DNA of 64,000 nt from Methylobacterium terricola. GTDB taxonomy: Bacteria > Pseudomonadota > Alphaproteobacteria > Rhizobiales > Beijerinckiaceae. This document shows positions 1 through 8,822 of this stretch, in pieces. The translations under genes and the position numbers were made by a program. The stretch covers positions 186,001 through 250,000 of the forward strand of contig NZ_VDDA01000005.1 in NCBI RefSeq assembly GCF_006151805.1, given 5' to 3'. How positions within the stretch are numbered: the first letter of the stretch is position 1; every line of letters starts with the position of its first letter. The notes under the pieces are model-generated. The model was given only the letters and a program-made list of their open reading frames with translations, did no database searches and had not been told where the DNA came from.

Positions 1-1517
1 ATCTCGGCGCCGGACGATCCGCCCGACCCGGCCAGGCCGGCCGCCCCCCCCTCCACCGCCAGCATCAGGCCGGGCTCGCCCTTGAGGATCGAGACCGAGG
101 CCAGGGCCGGCACGTCGGCGGTCACCACCCGGGCGACCAGCGGGCGCACCACGGTCATCAGCACCACGAGGCCGAGGAGGAAGAGCACCGTCATCTCGGC
201 GATGCGCAGCACGTCCTCCTTGGTCGGCTGCATGAGCGAGGCGAGGAGGCCCTGCTCCTGCAGCTCCGGCACCGCCGGGGTCTCGGCGAAGCGCAGGTTC
301 ACCACCTCGACCTGGTCGCCCCGGGCCTTGTCGTAGCCGACCGCGGTGCGCACCAGCGTGGTGATCCGCTCCAGCTCCGCCGCCGGCCGCGGCGCATAGG
401 CCGCCTTGCCGTCCGGGCCGGCCGCGTAGGTGCCGTCGATCAGCACGGCGACCGACAGGCGCTTGACCCGGCCGCCCTCGTTCACCTCGGTGCGGGTGAC
501 CCGGGAGATCTCGTAGTTCGTGGTCTCCTCGTTCTTGTTCGAGGCCTCGCGCGGGCCCTGGTTCTGCTGGCCCTGGTTGGCGCCGGGCAGCTCGTTGCCC
601 ACGGTGACGCCGCCCTCGGTGCTCTGCGACTGCTGGCTCTCGGTGCGGGTCTGGGTCGAGCGCACCACCCGGCTCTCCGGGTCGAAGGTCTCCGAGCGGC
701 TCTCGATCCGGTTGGCGTCGAGCTCGGCGGTGACCTGGACCCGGGCCCGGCCCTGCCCGACGATGCCGGCGACGATCTCCTCGACCTGGTTGCGCAGGCG
801 CCGCTCCAGGCCGGTCTGGCGCTCCTCGAGGCCGATGCCGGCCTGGTCCTCGGCGCCGCGGGCGCCGTCGGCGAGGAGCCGCCCGCGCTCGTCGACGATC
901 GAGATGCGCTCGGGCTTCAGGCCCTCGACCGCCGAGGCGACGAGGTGGCGCACCGCCCGGACCTGGCCCGGATCGAGCTCCCCGGCGAGCCTCACCACGA
1001 TCGCGGCGCTCGGCGACTCGCGGTCTCGGGAGAACAGCCGCTTCTCGGGCAGGACGAGATGGACGCGCGCCGCCTGCACCCGGCCGATCGCCCGGATCGA
1101 GCGGGCGAGCTCGCCCTCGAGCGCCCGCAGGTGGTTGACGTTCTGGACGAAGCTCGTCGACGAGAAGGCGTCGCCCTTGTCGAAGATCTCGTAGCCGACG
1201 CCGCCGGCGCTCGGCAGGCCCTTCGACGCGAGGTCCATCCGCAGCCGCGCGAGGTCGGCGCGGGGGGCCAGCACGGTCTGGCCGGCATCGCCCTTGGTCT
1301 CGTAGCGGATGCCCTTGGCCTCGAGGTCGCGCACCACCGCGCCGGCATCCTGCACCGACAGGTCGGTGTAGAGCACCCCCATCTCGGGGCGTGACACCCG
1401 CAGGATGACGAAGGCGAAGAACCCGATGAGCGCGAGGGTCACCGCCCCCATCGCGGCGAGCCGCGCGGGCCCGAGTTTGGCCACCAGATCGAGGACCGGC
1501 TTCACGACGTCACGCAC
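1..1517 (-). CDS. fliF: Flagellar M-ring protein FliF (3' end outside window)
   Basis: FliF forms the MS-ring, the inner-membrane base of the flagellar basal body and mount for the C-ring. The minus strand stays open from a GTG at 1517 to the window edge, giving about 505 residues of a family usually near 550, so the C-terminal FliG-binding tail is missing. Visible parts are a first membrane segment at about residues 20-40, the YscJ/FliF ring-building domain (including LPEKRLFSRDRESPSA), a Gln/Asn-rich low-complexity stretch, the FliF C domain with VAVLIDGTY, and a second membrane segment near residues 445-465. No in-frame ATG lies just upstream; GTG 1517 gives the usual short cytoplasmic lead, so that start is probable rather than certain. 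sciP, flgD and fliK follow upstream on the same strand, and a CtrA-like box lies 54 bp before the start. Confidence 0.95.
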   Translation of the reverse strand, partial: MRDVVKPVLDLVAKLGPARLAAMGAVTLALIGFFAFVILRVSRPEMGVLYTDLSVQDAGAVVRDLEAKGIRYETKGDAGQTVLAPRADLARLRMDLASKGLPSAGGVGYEIFDKGDAFSSTSFVQNVNHLRALEGELARSIRAIGRVQAARVHLVLPEKRLFSRDRESPSAAIVVRLAGELDPGQVRAVRHLVASAVEGLKPERISIVDERGRLLADGARGAEDQAGIGLEERQTGLERRLRNQVEEIVAGIVGQGRARVQVTAELDANRIESRSETFDPESRVVRSTQTRTESQQSQSTEGGVTVGNELPGANQGQQNQGPREASNKNEETTNYEISRVTRTEVNEGGRVKRLSVAVLIDGTYAAGPDGKAAYAPRPAAELERITTLVRTAVGYDKARGDQVEVVNLRFAETPAVPELQEQGLLASLMQPTKEDVLRIAEMTVLFLLGLVVLMTVVRPLVARVVTADVPALASVSILKGEPGLMLAVEGGAAGLAGSGGSSGAE

Positions 1518-1570
1518 CCGCCATCCGGAGCCCCATCGGCCCCTCGGAGGCAAAATTTGCCCAGTCGTGG

Positions 1571-1586
1571 TTATGACTTGGTTAAC
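1571..1586 (-). promoter_or_regulatory. Candidate CtrA box upstream of fliF
   Basis: On the minus strand the sequence reads GTTAACCAAGTCATAA, that is TTAA-N7-ATAA, one base from the alphaproteobacterial CtrA consensus TTAA-N7-TTAA. It sits in the gap between sciP and fliF, 54 bp before the fliF start. CtrA control of early flagellar genes is known in Caulobacter; occupancy here is inferred. Confidence 0.55.
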
Positions 1587-1703
1587 GCGAGCGAAACGGA
1601 CGCGCGCAGGCCCGGGACACCCCGGCGGCCAAGACGCGCCGCGAGGATGTCCCGGACCTGCGATCCGGGGGCCGGTGGCGGCTCCGACCGAGCCGCGACC
1701 TGG

Positions 1704-1979
1704 CTACTGCCGATAGTGCTGGATGCGCGTCGTGCGCAGGCCGGCGAGGCCGTGCTGCTCGATCGAGTACTGCCAGCTCAGGAATTCCTCGGTGGTCAGC
1801 GTATAGCGCTGACACGCCTCCTCCAGGCTCAGAAGCCCGCCGCGCACGGCGGCGACCACCTCGGCCTTCCGCCGGATCACCCATCGGCGGGTATCGGTCG
1901 GGGGAAGGTCGGCAATGGTCAGCGGACTTCCGTCTGGCCCGATGACATACTTCGCCCTCGGGCGATGCGGTTCGGTCAT
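1704..1979 (-). CDS. sciP: SciP-type CtrA inhibitory protein (DUF1153)
   Basis: A 91-residue protein matching the DUF1153/SciP family, a small helix-turn-helix protein that in Caulobacter binds CtrA and blocks activation of CtrA-dependent promoters, many of them flagellar. Conserved features are YVIGPDGSPLTIADLPP near the N terminus, RWVIRRKAEVVAAV, and the helical segment EEACQRYTLTTEEFLSWQ. The ATG at 1979 gives the normal family length; the frame stays open upstream to 2111, but that extension is not family-like. The gene lies between flgD and fliF in the same orientation. Its upstream gap carries a TTAA-N7-TGAA motif and three GANTC sites, which fits a cell-cycle-controlled gene. Confidence 0.9.
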   Translation of the reverse strand: MTEPHRPRAKYVIGPDGSPLTIADLPPTDTRRWVIRRKAEVVAAVRGGLLSLEEACQRYTLTTEEFLSWQYSIEQHGLAGLRTTRIQHYRQ

Positions 1980-2031
1980 GATACGCTCTACACTCGACTG
2001 ACCTGTCGAGACCGAAGCTAGGCACCCGCGC

Positions 2032-2093
2032 TTAAGATTGCTTGAATCATTTCCCTCGCATGTGATTCGTAATCCACAGCAATCCACCGAATC
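2032..2093 (-). promoter_or_regulatory. sciP promoter region: CtrA-like box and three GANTC sites
   Basis: TTAA-N7-TGAA lies at 2032-2046, 53 bp before the sciP ATG. GANTC sequences, the CcrM methylation target, occur at 2044-2048, 2064-2068 and 2089-2093. At this base composition GANTC is expected about once per 360 bp, so three in 50 bp is a cluster. The first overlaps the CtrA-like box. Regulation by CtrA and methylation is inference from Caulobacter. Confidence 0.5.
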
Positions 2094-2772
2094 AGTTGCT
2101 GACGGCTGCACCGATCGCCTCGACGCTGCTGAGGGCCACGGTGCGGTCGCCGATGGTCAGGACCGGTTCGGCGCCCGTGACGTCCACGCTGGTGATTGCC
2201 CCGCTGATCTTGGTATCGACGGCGACCGCCGCCCCGGTGGCGTCGAGGGCCTGGACCTTGAGGGTGTACTTGCCCTCCGCGGCGAGCTGGCCGGTCGAGG
2301 CGCGCCCGTCCCAGGAGAAGCTCTGGCTGCCGGCGGCGAGCGCCTTGGTCTGGGTCGCGACGACGTTGCCCTTGGCGTCGGTGATGGTCAGCACCGCCTT
2401 GGTGGCGGCCCGGGCCGGGTTGAGCGTCCAGGTCGCGCTGCCGTCGGCGAGCGAGGTCGTGGCGCCGTCCGCCGTCACGGTCTTGCCGATCAACCCGGAG
2501 GCGGTCGCCGCGGCCGAGGCCTTGCTGGCGGTGATCAGGCTGCCGAGCTGGTCGTTGGTCTTGAGCTGCTGCTCGACCGAGGCGAACTGCACCAGTTGCT
2601 GGGTGAACTGGTTGGTGTCGAGGGGGTCGAGCGGGTTCTGGTTCTGCAGCTGCGTCGTCAGCAGGGTCAGGAACTGGTTGAAGTTCCCGGCGATCGTGCT
2701 GGCGTCGCTCGAGGCCGTGCCGTTGCCGGTCTTGGCGGAGAGGCTGGTCAGGCTGCTGAGGCCGGCGGTCAT
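2092..2772 (-). CDS. flgD: Flagellar hook assembly scaffold FlgD
   Basis: A 226-residue FlgD, the cap that polymerises FlgE into the hook and is then discarded. The N-terminal signature is clear: NFNQFLTLLTTQLQNQNPLDPLD at about residues 30-52, followed by QFTQQLVQFASVEQQLKTND. The C-terminal half has the FlgD Ig/Tudor-like pattern, including a WDGR motif (FSWDGRASTGQLAAEG). Length is normal. It is followed on the same strand by sciP and preceded by fliK (36 bp gap), an order typical of alphaproteobacterial flagellar clusters. Confidence 0.95.
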   Translation of the reverse strand: MTAGLSSLTSLSAKTGNGTASSDASTIAGNFNQFLTLLTTQLQNQNPLDPLDTNQFTQQLVQFASVEQQLKTNDQLGSLITASKASAAATASGLIGKTVTADGATTSLADGSATWTLNPARAATKAVLTITDAKGNVVATQTKALAAGSQSFSWDGRASTGQLAAEGKYTLKVQALDATGAAVAVDTKISGAITSVDVTGAEPVLTIGDRTVALSSVEAIGAAVSN

Positions 2773-2808
2773 CGGGACCTCGCGGGTTTCGTCGTCATCG
2801 GGAAGATC

Positions 2809-4155
2809 CTAAATTCTGAGGTCGAGGCCGAGGCGCTGGCCGAGATCGCGCAGGGGCGGCAGGGCGCCCGGCCCCTCCGCCTCGCCGGAGGCGATCCGCC
2901 CTGGCTCCTGTCCCGGCGCCCGGCCGGCCTGGTCGCGCTGCGGCGCGTTCCCGCCGCCATCCTGCAGCGAGAAGCTGAGCCCGGCCTCGCCGGGATTGAG
3001 CCCGGCCTGGGACAGGGCCTGCTGCAGGCTGCCGGCGTCGCGCTGGAGCAGCGCCAGGGTCTCGGGCCGCTCCACCACCAGGTGGGCCTTCACGGTGCCG
3101 TGCTGGCGGTCGATGTCGAGGCGCACGTCGATGCGCCCGAGCTCGTAGGGATCGAGGCGGATCTCGAACCGGTTCGACCCGGCGAGCGCCCGCATCCCGA
3201 TGGCGATCGGCACCGCGCTCAGGCTCGCCGGCACCGAGACCGCCGGGCGGGTCTCCGCCGTGGCCGGCGCGGCGGCCGCGGCATCGCTGCCCGTCGCCCG
3301 CGTCGCCGGTGCCGATGGGGCGGGGGCCGCGACGGCATCGGCGCTGACCCCCTCCGGCGGCTCGTCCCGGCGGCCCGCGGCCTCGGCTGCCGCCTCCGGC
3401 ATCGTCCGGGCCGCCACGATGGCGGCCTGCGGGTCGGCGCCGGTCCCCGCCGCCCGGACCGGACCACCGGCGGCCGGATCGGCCGTCGCCGCGCCGGGTC
3501 GCGCGGACGCGGCCGCTGCGGTCGGGACCGGGACGGCCAGGAGCGACAGGATCGAGGCCGGGGCGTCGACGGACTCCTCCGCCGCCTCGCCCTCCGTCTC
3601 GGCCTCGTCGTCGCCCTCCGCGATTCCGCCGGCGGCCGCGGCGGCGGTGCTGGCCGCTTCCGCCTGTGCCAGGGCCCCGGCAGGCGGCTTCGCGCCGGCC
3701 GCGGACGCGCACGCCTTCGCCTCGCCGGCTTCCGCCGCTCGCGCGGCATCGTCCCGGGCGGCCTCTCGCGCCGCGATCCGGCTCTCGGCAGTTCTGGTCT
3801 TGGCGATCCTGTTCTGGGCCGCCCGGTCCTCGACCGCCCCGTCGTCGCGACGGGCGGACGTCCCCGCGTCGTCGGCCGGGCGTGCCTGATCCGGGCGGGT
3901 CGTACTGTCGCGGGTCACGGCCTCCGCCGTCGCCTCGCCCGCCTTCGCCCAGCCCGCGCCGGCCCGATCCGCCCTCGCCTCGGCGGATGGCCGCTCGGGG
4001 CGGTGGCGGGCCTCCGCCCCGGATACCGGCCGGTGGGGCGCACGGGCGGTCTCGCGCTCGGCCGGGCGGAACGGCTCATGCGCGACGGGCCTCGCCGGCC
4101 GGGCCGGCTCGCGCCCCGTCAACCGTCCTCCCTCACCCGTTCCGCTGATCTGCAT
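2809..4155 (-). CDS. fliK: Flagellar hook-length control protein FliK
   Basis: FliK is the secreted molecular ruler that ends hook growth and switches the flagellar exporter to filament substrates. The 448-residue product has a long disordered N-terminal region rich in Ala, Arg, Pro and Glu (about residues 1-310). The conserved Flg_hook domain follows in roughly the last 115 residues, recognisable by FEIRLDPYELGRIDVRLDI and by VKAHLVVERPETLALLQRD. The low-complexity part is normal for FliK and explains the long spurious reading frames in other phases. It lies directly upstream of flgD, which supports the call. The N-terminal region is poorly conserved between species, so the exact start is less certain than the domain. 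Confidence 0.88.
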   Translation of the reverse strand: MQISGTGEGGRLTGREPARPARPVAHEPFRPAERETARAPHRPVSGAEARHRPERPSAEARADRAGAGWAKAGEATAEAVTRDSTTRPDQARPADDAGTSARRDDGAVEDRAAQNRIAKTRTAESRIAAREAARDDAARAAEAGEAKACASAAGAKPPAGALAQAEAASTAAAAAGGIAEGDDEAETEGEAAEESVDAPASILSLLAVPVPTAAAASARPGAATADPAAGGPVRAAGTGADPQAAIVAARTMPEAAAEAAGRRDEPPEGVSADAVAAPAPSAPATRATGSDAAAAAPATAETRPAVSVPASLSAVPIAIGMRALAGSNRFEIRLDPYELGRIDVRLDIDRQHGTVKAHLVVERPETLALLQRDAGSLQQALSQAGLNPGEAGLSFSLQDGGGNAPQRDQAGRAPGQEPGRIASGEAEGPGALPPLRDLGQRLGLDLRI

Positions 4156-4426
4156 CGGCGACCTCCTGCTCCCGGGAGAGCAAGCCGCCTGCCACTTCGG
4201 TCACGCCGTCAAGACTTTGGTGAGACAGGATAATTTCTGGCGCCGCGGCGGCGGCCGGCCCGTGCCCGGTCGGAATCTGCCGAGCCCCCGGCAAGAACTT
4301 CCCCATCCGGGTCCTCGCCGCCCCGCGCCCACCCGCCCTGGCAGAAAGCCCGTCGGATCGCTATAGACTCCCCCGTGCGCGCCGGGGGAACGTCCCGGGA
4401 GCGCGTCGAGACACTCCCGCACGGTC

Positions 4427-5575
4427 ATGAACTCGCTCGATCTGCCCAAGGCCCCGGAGGAGACCCGCGTCGTCGTGGCGATGTCCGGGGGCGTCGATTC
4501 CTCCGTCGTCGCCGCGCTCCTGAAGCGCGAGGGCTACGACGTGGTCGGGATCACGCTGCAGCTCTACGATCACGGCGCGGCCACCCACCGCCGCGGCGCC
4601 TGCTGCGCCGGCCAGGACATCCACGACGCCCGCCGCGCCGCCGAGACCATCGGCATCCCGCATTACGTCCTCGACTACGAGGACCGGTTCCGCGAGGCGG
4701 TGATCGACCGCTTCGCCGACAGCTACCTCCAGGGCGAGACGCCGATCCCCTGCGTCGAGTGCAACCGCTCGATCAAGTTCCGCGACCTCCTCGCCACCGC
4801 CCAGGATCTCGGCGCGGACGTTCTGGCGACCGGCCACTACGTCGCCAGCCGGTCGCTGCCGGGCGGCGGCCGGGCGCTCCACCGCGCCCTCGATCCGGCC
4901 CGGGACCAGAGCTACTTCCTCTACGCCACGACGCAGGCGCAGCTCGACATCCTGCGCTTCCCCCTCGGCGAGCGGCCGAAGGACGAGACCCGGGCGCTCG
5001 CCAAGGCCTTCGGCCTGTCCGTCGCCGACAAGCCCGACAGCCAGGACATCTGCTTCGTGCCGCAGGGGCGCTACCAGGACGTGATCGCGCGGCTGCGGCC
5101 CGACGCGGTGCGCCCGGGCGAGATCGTCCATCTCGACGGCCGGCGCCTCGGCCGCCATGACGGCATCATCGGCTTCACCGTCGGCCAGCGCCGCGGCCTC
5201 AACGTCGCGGCCGGCGAGCCGCTCTACGTCGTGCGCCTCGAGCCCGGCGAGGCCCGGGTCGTGGTCGGCCCGCGCGAGGCGCTGGCGACCTCGGTCATCC
5301 GCCTCGCCGACCCGAACTGGCTCGGCGACACCGCCCTCGACGCCGCCCGCGACCTGCCCGTGGCGGTGCGGGTGCGCTCGACCCGCGAGCCCCGCCCCGC
5401 CCTCCTGTCGTGGAACCCCGACATGGCGGCGGCCGAGATCACCCTGGCCACGCCCGAGGACGGGGTGTCGCCGGGCCAGGCCTGCGTCATCTACGCCGAT
5501 GACGGGCCCCGCGCCCGGGTGCTGGGCGGCGGCACCATCCGGCGGGTCGGCGCCGAGCACCGGGTCGCGGCCTGA
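4427..5575 (+). CDS. mnmA: tRNA-specific 2-thiouridylase MnmA
   Basis: MnmA adenylates U34 of Lys, Glu and Gln tRNAs and transfers sulfur to it to make 2-thiouridine. The 382-residue protein has the PP-loop SGGVDSS at residues 20-26, the catalytic cysteine motif PIPCVECN, the [10 protein letters not shown] signature, the second-cysteine region SQDICFVP, and the C-terminal FTVGQRRGL and [12 protein letters not shown] segments. Full length and no visible defect. The 271 bp upstream separate it from the divergent fliK and show no clear promoter motif. A hairpin follows the stop. Confidence 0.97.
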   Translation: MNSLDLPKAPEETRVVVAMSGGVDSSVVAALLKREGYDVVGITLQLYDHGAATHRRGACCAGQDIHDARRAAETIGIPHYVLDYEDRFREAVIDRFADSYLQGETPIPCVECNRSIKFRDLLATAQDLGADVLATGHYVASRSLPGGGRALHRALDPARDQSYFLYATTQAQLDILRFPLGERPKDETRALAKAFGLSVADKPDSQDICFVPQGRYQDVIARLRPDAVRPGEIVHLDGRRLGRHDGIIGFTVGQRRGLNVAAGEPLYVVRLEPGEARVVVGPREALATSVIRLADPNWLGDTALDAARDLPVAVRVRSTREPRPALLSWNPDMAAAEITLATPEDGVSPGQACVIYADDGPRARVLGGGTIRRVGAEHRVAA

Positions 5576-5595
5576 CCCTCGGACGCTCGATGCAG

Positions 5596-5619
5596 TTTCA
5601 GGAAGCTTTCTTCCGGAAA
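5596..5619 (+). terminator. Possible terminator hairpin after mnmA
   Basis: TTTCAGGAAG, a four-base loop CTTT, then CTTCCGGAAA form a 10-bp stem with one mismatch, 21 bp after the mnmA stop. There is no T-run, so intrinsic termination is uncertain. Confidence 0.35.
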
Positions 5620-5680
5620 TCGTAGCACATCCTCGCGCATTGCCGCCCGCGAGACGACTGACCTCGGAGACGATACCGAC

Positions 5681-6334
5681 ATGCTGAGCGAGCCGCGAGA
5701 GGCGGGACCCACCACCGCCTTGATGCGCAAGGCCTATGCGCGCTGGGCGCCGGTCTACGACGTGGTGTACGACAAGCTCACCGAGCCGGCGGCGCGGGAC
5801 GCGGTCGAGGCGGCGCTCGTCGGCGGGCGGCGCATCCTGGAGGCCGGCGTCGGCACCGGGCTGTCCCTGGGCTACTACCCGGAGGATGCCGAGCTCTACG
5901 GCGTCGACCTGTCCGAGGACATGCTCCGGCGCGCCAACCGCAAGGTGGCGCGGCGCGGCCTCTCCCACGTCAAGGGCCTCCAGGTGATGGATGTCTGCCG
6001 CCTCGGCTACGCCGATGCGAGCTTCGACGCGGTGGTGGCGCAGTTCCTGATCACCCTGGTGCCCGACCCCGAAGGCGCCCTCGACGAGTTCCTGCGGGTG
6101 GTGCGGCCCGGCGGCATGATCGTGCTCGCCAACCATTTCGGCCAGGATCGCGGCACCGTCGCCCGGGTCGAGGAGATCGTCGCCCCGCTCTGCGAGAAGA
6201 TCGGCTGGAGCTCGGCCTTCAAGGCCGCCCGGATCGAGGCCTGGGCGAAGAGCCGGGGCGTGACCTTCCTCGGCGTGCGGCCGACCTTCCCGGGCGGGTT
6301 CTTCAAGATCCTGCGCATGCAGAAGGCCGGGTGA
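5681..6334 (+). CDS. Class I SAM-dependent methyltransferase, PmtA-like
   Basis: A 217-residue Rossmann-fold methyltransferase. The SAM-binding glycine motif is ILEAGVGTGLSLGYYP at about residues 49-64, the acidic ribose-binding residue is in LYGVDLSEDML, and later motifs include VVAQFLITLVPDP and VVRPGGMIVLANHF. The N-terminal YARWAPVYD and overall pattern resemble phosphatidylethanolamine N-methyltransferase PmtA, which makes phosphatidylcholine in alphaproteobacteria; that substrate is inferred. Its TGA overlaps the GTG start of the next gene by four bases (GTGA), so the two are translationally coupled. Confidence 0.8.
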   Translation: MLSEPREAGPTTALMRKAYARWAPVYDVVYDKLTEPAARDAVEAALVGGRRILEAGVGTGLSLGYYPEDAELYGVDLSEDMLRRANRKVARRGLSHVKGLQVMDVCRLGYADASFDAVVAQFLITLVPDPEGALDEFLRVVRPGGMIVLANHFGQDRGTVARVEEIVAPLCEKIGWSSAFKAARIEAWAKSRGVTFLGVRPTFPGGFFKILRMQKAG

Positions 6335-7182
6335 GCGCGCTGACCCGGCCCGACGCACCAGAGCCGGGGCGGCCTTCGCCCGGCGAGGGAACCCCGCCGC
6401 CCGAGACCGGGCCGGAGGCCGTGGCGGCCCCGGCCTGGCGCGGCTGGCTGCGGGTGCTGCCGCTCCTCGCCCTGGTGGCCCTGTCGCTCGGGCTCCTGTT
6501 CGGCGGCATCACCCGCTGGTTTTCCGTCGACCAGCTGCTCGCCTCCCGGGCCTATGCCAAGGCCTGGGTCGCGGACGGGTTCTGGCGCGCCTATGCCTGC
6601 GCCTACCTCGCCTATGTCGGCACGGTGATCGTGTCGCTGCCGGTCTCGGTGGTGATGACGACCCTGTGCGGCTTCCTGTTCGGGCCGGTCCTCGGCGCCC
6701 TGGTGTCGATCGCGTCCGCGACGACGGGCGCGGTGATCGTCTTCTCGATCGGCCGCACCGCCGCCGGCGAGGTGCTGCTGCGCCGGGCCGGCTCGCGGCT
6801 CGGCCGCCTCGCGGAAGGATTTCGCCGCGACGCGTTCTCGTACGTGATGGTGCTGCGGCTGCTGCCGGTCTTCCCGTTCTGGATGACCAACCTGGCGCCG
6901 GCGATCTTCGGCGTGCGCCTGCGGACCTTCGCGCTCGCCACCCTCATCGGCATCAGCCCCGGTGCCTTCATCTACGCCTCGGCCGGCGCCGGGGTCGAGA
7001 CCGTGGTCGCGGCGCATCAGGCGGCGAAGGAGGCGTGTCTCGTGGCCGGCGGCATCGCCTGCGACGCCGCCCTGTCGCTCCGCGCCGTTATCACGCCGCA
7101 GCTCATCGCGACGCTGCTCGGCCTCGGGGTGCTGGCCCTGCTGCCGGTCGCCTGGCGGCGCTGGCGGGGCACGCCGCGCTGA
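6331..7182 (+). CDS. VTT-domain (TVP38/TMEM64, DedA-like) membrane protein
   Basis: A 283-residue inner-membrane protein of the VTT/SNARE-associated family. After a Pro-rich lead come a hydrophobic segment (LPLLALVALSLGLLFGG) and the family core VSLPVSVVMTTLCGFLFGPVLG, then the characteristic RLLPVFPFWMTNLAPAIFGV, then terminal membrane helices. Family members are implicated in lipid scrambling or undecaprenyl-phosphate flipping, but the role of this one is unknown. The start is a GTG inside the stop of the upstream methyltransferase gene, which suggests a shared envelope-lipid function. Confidence 0.85.
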   Translation: MSALTRPDAPEPGRPSPGEGTPPPETGPEAVAAPAWRGWLRVLPLLALVALSLGLLFGGITRWFSVDQLLASRAYAKAWVADGFWRAYACAYLAYVGTVIVSLPVSVVMTTLCGFLFGPVLGALVSIASATTGAVIVFSIGRTAAGEVLLRRAGSRLGRLAEGFRRDAFSYVMVLRLLPVFPFWMTNLAPAIFGVRLRTFALATLIGISPGAFIYASAGAGVETVVAAHQAAKEACLVAGGIACDAALSLRAVITPQLIATLLGLGVLALLPVAWRRWRGTPR

Positions 7183-7339
7183 ATCCGGGGATCCGGCCAA
7201 CTCGCTCTCGCGCGATTCCTTGGCCGGCGACTGGATTTCAGGCAATCTCGGGGTAGCTTCCGGGTGCTCGCTGCATGCGGCGCGGGCGGTCGTGTTAGAG
7301 TCCGGCGGGAAGCGTCGGGCGGGCGAGGGCGTCGAGACC

Positions 7340-8776
7340 GTGCAGTGGGGCGATGATGCGGCGAGCCAGGGTGGAATCCGGCGCCTCGCCGGACGCATCG
7401 GGCTGTCCGGTCGCCTGCTGCTGCTGACGGTCCTCTTCGTCCTCGTCGCCGAGGTGCTGATCTACGTTCCCAGCGTCGCGAGCTTCCGGCGCTCCTGGCT
7501 CTCCGACCGGGTCGCCGCCGCGCAGGTCGCCGCCCTGGTGCTCGACGCCGCGCCCCAGAACCGCGTCTCCGACGACCTGGCGAAGCGGCTGCTGATGGGG
7601 GTGGGCGCCCGGGCCATCGCCCTCAAGGCCGGGGGCGCGCGCCGCCTCCTCAACCTGACGCCGATGCCGCCGGAGGTGTCCGAGACCGTCGACCTGCGCG
7701 AATCCGACTGGATCGACAGCATCGGCGGTGCCTGGCGGACCCTGACCGAGACCAGCCCCCTGCCCCTCCGGGTGGTCGGCCACGGCATGGACGGGGTCGA
7801 CTTCGTCGAGCTGGTCCTCGATCCCGTCCCCTTGCGGAACGCGATGATCGCCTTCTCGCGCCGGATCCTGCTGACGTCGCTCGCCATCTCCGGCATCACC
7901 GCCGGCCTCGTCTTCCTGGTGCTGCAGCTCTCGATCGTGCGGCCGGTGCGGCGGTTGGCGCGCAACATCGCGACCTTCGCGGAGGATCCGGAGGACCTGT
8001 CGCGGCGCATCGCCCCGTCCTGGCGCAGCGACGAGATCGGCGCCGCCGAGACGGCGCTCGCCCGCATGGAGACGATCCTGTCGGACGAGCTGCGCCAGAA
8101 GCGGCGGCTGGCCGATCTCGGCCTGTCGGTGAGCAAGATCAACCACGAGCTGCGGAATCTGCTCACCACGGCGCAGCTCCTCGTCGACCGGCTCGAGCAC
8201 GTCGCCGATCCGGGGGTGCAGCGCGTCGCCCCGCGCCTCGTCGCGACGTTGGGCCGGGCGATCCGCTACTGCGAGGGCACGCTGGCCTATGGCCGCGCCG
8301 CCGAGCGGGCGCCCGAGCGCCGGATGATGCCGCTGCGGCCGATCCTGCGCGACGCCCTCGACCTCGCCGGGCTGGTGCCGGGCGCGGCCGTCACCATCGA
8401 GGACCGTACGCCGGAGGGCCTGAACATCGACGCCGATCCCGACCAGCTGTCGCGGGTGCTGGTCAATCTGGTGCGCAACGCCGTCCAGGCGATCGGGCTG
8501 GCGGGCGCCAGCGAGGGCGCGCCGCGGGTCGCGATCGAGGCCGAGCGGACCGGCGCGGCCGTCGTGATCCTCGTCTCCGACAACGGTCCCGGCCTGCCGG
8601 AGCGGGCCCGCGCCCACCTGTTCGAGGCGTTCCAGGGCTCCGGCCGCTCCGGCGGCACGGGACTCGGGCTCGCCATCGCGGCCGAGCTGGTGCGCCTCAA
8701 CGGCGGGACCCTGAGCCTCGACGAGACCCGCAGCGGCGCGCGGTTCCGGATCGTCCTGACCGATCGGGAGGGATGA
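7340..8776 (+). CDS. Membrane sensor histidine kinase (orphan)
   Basis: A 478-residue kinase with a membrane segment near the N terminus (LLLLTVLFVLVAEVLIYV), a periplasmic sensor of about 130 residues, a second membrane segment (ILLTSLAISGITAGLVFLV), a HAMP linker, a dimerisation helix with the phospho-acceptor in KINHELRNLL, and the ATPase domain with N box (LVNLVRNAVQAI), DNGPGLP and GGTGLGLAIA. No response regulator is adjacent; a LysR gene follows. The frame is open far upstream inside the VTT gene, but translation there is unlike a kinase. GTG 7340 is chosen because it places the first membrane helix about 25 residues in; GTG 7292 is possible. Confidence 0.85.
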   Translation: MQWGDDAASQGGIRRLAGRIGLSGRLLLLTVLFVLVAEVLIYVPSVASFRRSWLSDRVAAAQVAALVLDAAPQNRVSDDLAKRLLMGVGARAIALKAGGARRLLNLTPMPPEVSETVDLRESDWIDSIGGAWRTLTETSPLPLRVVGHGMDGVDFVELVLDPVPLRNAMIAFSRRILLTSLAISGITAGLVFLVLQLSIVRPVRRLARNIATFAEDPEDLSRRIAPSWRSDEIGAAETALARMETILSDELRQKRRLADLGLSVSKINHELRNLLTTAQLLVDRLEHVADPGVQRVAPRLVATLGRAIRYCEGTLAYGRAAERAPERRMMPLRPILRDALDLAGLVPGAAVTIEDRTPEGLNIDADPDQLSRVLVNLVRNAVQAIGLAGASEGAPRVAIEAERTGAAVVILVSDNGPGLPERARAHLFEAFQGSGRSGGTGLGLAIAAELVRLNGGTLSLDETRSGARFRIVLTDREG

Positions 8777-8822
8777 GGGCGACGGTTGCCAACCGGCGGC
8801 GCGCCGCCGCATCGTCGCGCGC

